The notes beneath the pieces are model-generated. The model did no database searches, was not told where the DNA came from, and saw only the letters and a program-made list of their open reading frames with translations. From an uncultured Eubacteriales bacterium (GTDB lineage Bacteria > Bacillota > Clostridia > Oscillospirales > Oscillospiraceae), in contig USMP01000076.1 of the NCBI GenBank assembly GCA_900555795.1, positions 1-6,654 on the forward strand: a stretch of DNA of 6,654 nt, given 5' to 3'. How positions within the stretch are numbered: the stretch's first letter is position 1; the number at the start of each line of letters is the position of its first letter. Positions 5,862 to 6,654 of the stretch are shown piece by piece. A program made the translations under genes and the position numbers.

Positions 5862-6654
5862 TCAGCCGGCCCGCAGCCAATCCGGCGGCTGGGTATCACT
5901 CCCATCGCTCTCTCCGGTATCCCCGCCGCTGCCGCTGTCCCCATCGGAGGGCACAGGGGGCTCCTCAGGCGGCAGGGTGGGCTCCCCGGGCGTCTCCGGA
6001 ATATCCGTGCCGCCCGCCCCCGGCTCTGTGCCGGGCTCCGGTTCCGGGCTGGGCTCCGGTTCCGGGCCGGGCTCCGTACCGGAATCGGGCTCCGAGCCGG
6101 AATCCGGTTCCGTACCAGATTCTCCCCCGGCGCCTTCCCCCTCCCCGGCCGGGGGCAGTTTAGGCTCCTCCGCCTCCGCAGGGGGCGTGCTGGAGGAGGA
6201 ACTGCCGCTGGAGCCGCTGTGGGAGGAAACAGCCGAAGCCGCCCGCTGATCGGCCAGGGTTCCATTGGTCACATATAGAGAGCCATCCTTATTCTTCCCC
6301 ATAATCTGGAGATCGTCCTCCGTAATATCCCGGCTGTAGGGGTTAAAAAACTGGTTCACCATCGCCACGATCTCGTCGGGGTAGGCAAAGACATAGGACT
6401 GGTTGTTGCCATAGGTGCGACTGTATGCCCAGCCCTCGTAGTTCCCCGGCATGGTCATAAACTGGACGTTGTCCATATTGACCCCCATGGCCTTTTGGGC
6501 GAACCACAGCAGGTTCTGCAGGGGGATATCCGTCTCCACATTCTCGGAAAAAATGGTGGCGAACTCTTTCACCTTGGTCCAGTTGCCCAACTGGAGGCAC
6601 TGCTTGGCCACGGCCTTGAGGAAATCCTGCTGGATCTGAACCCGGGCCGTGTCG
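5862..6654 (-). CDS. Second LCP family protein, C-terminal part (5' end outside window)
   Basis: The frame is open from the right window edge to the TGA at 5864-5862, giving 263 visible residues. The first ones, DTARVQIQQDFLKAV, align with the D-R-QQ end of the catalytic LCP domain in the neighbouring gene (DIKRVEVQQNFLKAL), so the gene starts beyond the window. A GTG at 6611 is internal, not a start. The next region aligns with the paralog through ENV-TD, PGNY, NQSYV, YP, VN and FNPY, confirming tandem duplication. A serine-rich linker (SSHSGSSGSSSSS) follows. Then comes an acidic Glu/Pro tail with six-residue repeats (coded by 6015-6122), GEPTLPPEEPPVP, and an end at DTQPPDWLRAG. The role is presumably the same as its neighbour: joining a glycopolymer to peptidoglycan outside the membrane. 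The catalytic half cannot be inspected here. Confidence 0.9.
   Translation of the reverse strand, partial: DTARVQIQQDFLKAVAKQCLQLGNWTKVKEFATIFSENVETDIPLQNLLWFAQKAMGVNMDNVQFMTMPGNYEGWAYSRTYGNNQSYVFAYPDEIVAMVNQFFNPYSRDITEDDLQIMGKNKDGSLYVTNGTLADQRAASAVSSHSGSSGSSSSSTPPAEAEEPKLPPAGEGEGAGGESGTEPDSGSEPDSGTEPGPEPEPSPEPEPGTEPGAGGTDIPETPGEPTLPPEEPPVPSDGDSGSGGDTGESDGSDTQPPDWLRAG
5959..5987. repeat. 29-nt direct repeat, copy 2 (in LCP2 tail)
   Basis: This is the partner of the repeat at 4218-4246, same orientation, one mismatch at 5970. It encodes the matching GEPTLPPEEP segment of the second LCP tail. Confidence 0.85.
6015..6122. repeat. 18-nt tandem repeat array encoding hexapeptide repeats in LCP2
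   Basis: Five in-frame 18-nt units run from 6033 to 6122 (starts 6033, 6051, 6069, 6087, 6105), with a diverged sixth at 6015-6032. The unit is close to gggctccggttccgggct, and the first two copies differ at one base. Read on the coding strand they give ESGTEP, DSGSEP, DSGTEP, GPEPEP, SPEPEP and GTEPGA. The array is probably a length-variable, extended spacer between the LCP domain and the C-terminal motif. Confidence 0.9.

Noticed and set aside
5755..6249. + strand open frame with Gly-Ser-Pro repeats over the LCP tail, resembling a repetitive surface protein
   Set aside because: The repeats are the reverse reading of the 18-nt array. The - strand frame matches the paralog on both sides of the array, so it is the real gene.
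5862..6611. Second LCP gene starting at the GTG at 6611
   Set aside because: Codons upstream of 6611 continue the LCP alignment (D-R-QQ-FLKA) to the window edge, so the GTG is internal and the gene is cut by the window.

Overview
The window looks like chromosomal DNA from a GC-rich Clostridia-type Firmicute, probably of the Oscillospiraceae group (Flavonifractor/Oscillibacter-like). The basis is the gene order LCP – rsfS – leuS, a leucine T-box leader, LytR-CpsA-Psr (LCP) wall-polymer ligases, near-perfect TTGACA/TATAAT promoters and strong GC bias at third codon positions. The genus-level placement is inference. No mobile element, CRISPR array, tRNA or rRNA gene was seen.

Layout on the + strand coordinates. 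Positions 1-401 hold the 3' end of a + strand gene of uncertain function, whose C-terminus resembles the end of a GH18-type TIM barrel. It converges on rpsU (494-679, - strand) across one bidirectional terminator (452-481). rpsU has its own consensus promoter (757-785), an A/T-rich upstream element and a short leader hairpin next to a very strong ribosome binding site. leuS (868-3306, -) encodes a complete 812-residue leucyl-tRNA synthetase. It is preceded by a full T-box riboswitch (about 3345-3608) with its own promoter (3614-3642), a probable CUG specifier, a textbook T-box motif and an intrinsic terminator. rsfS (3733-4095, -), the ribosome silencing factor, ends at its own terminator. Its likely promoter is written inside the last codons of the upstream LCP gene. 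Two tandem LCP paralogs fill the rest: a complete 559-residue one (4136-5815, -) and the C-terminal part of a second (5862-6654, -, running off the window).

From 494 to the right edge all genes read on the - strand, in the order LCP2, LCP1, rsfS, leuS, rpsU. They are split into at least three promoter-driven units: LCP2-LCP1 (-rsfS by read-through), rsfS from an internal promoter, leuS under tRNA-Leu charging control, and rpsU alone. Functionally the block mixes translation (LeuS, bS21, RsfS) with cell-wall assembly (the LCP pair). The least ordinary parts are the two LCP tails. They are long, acidic and proline-rich, share a conserved end motif, and in one copy contain a hexapeptide tandem array.
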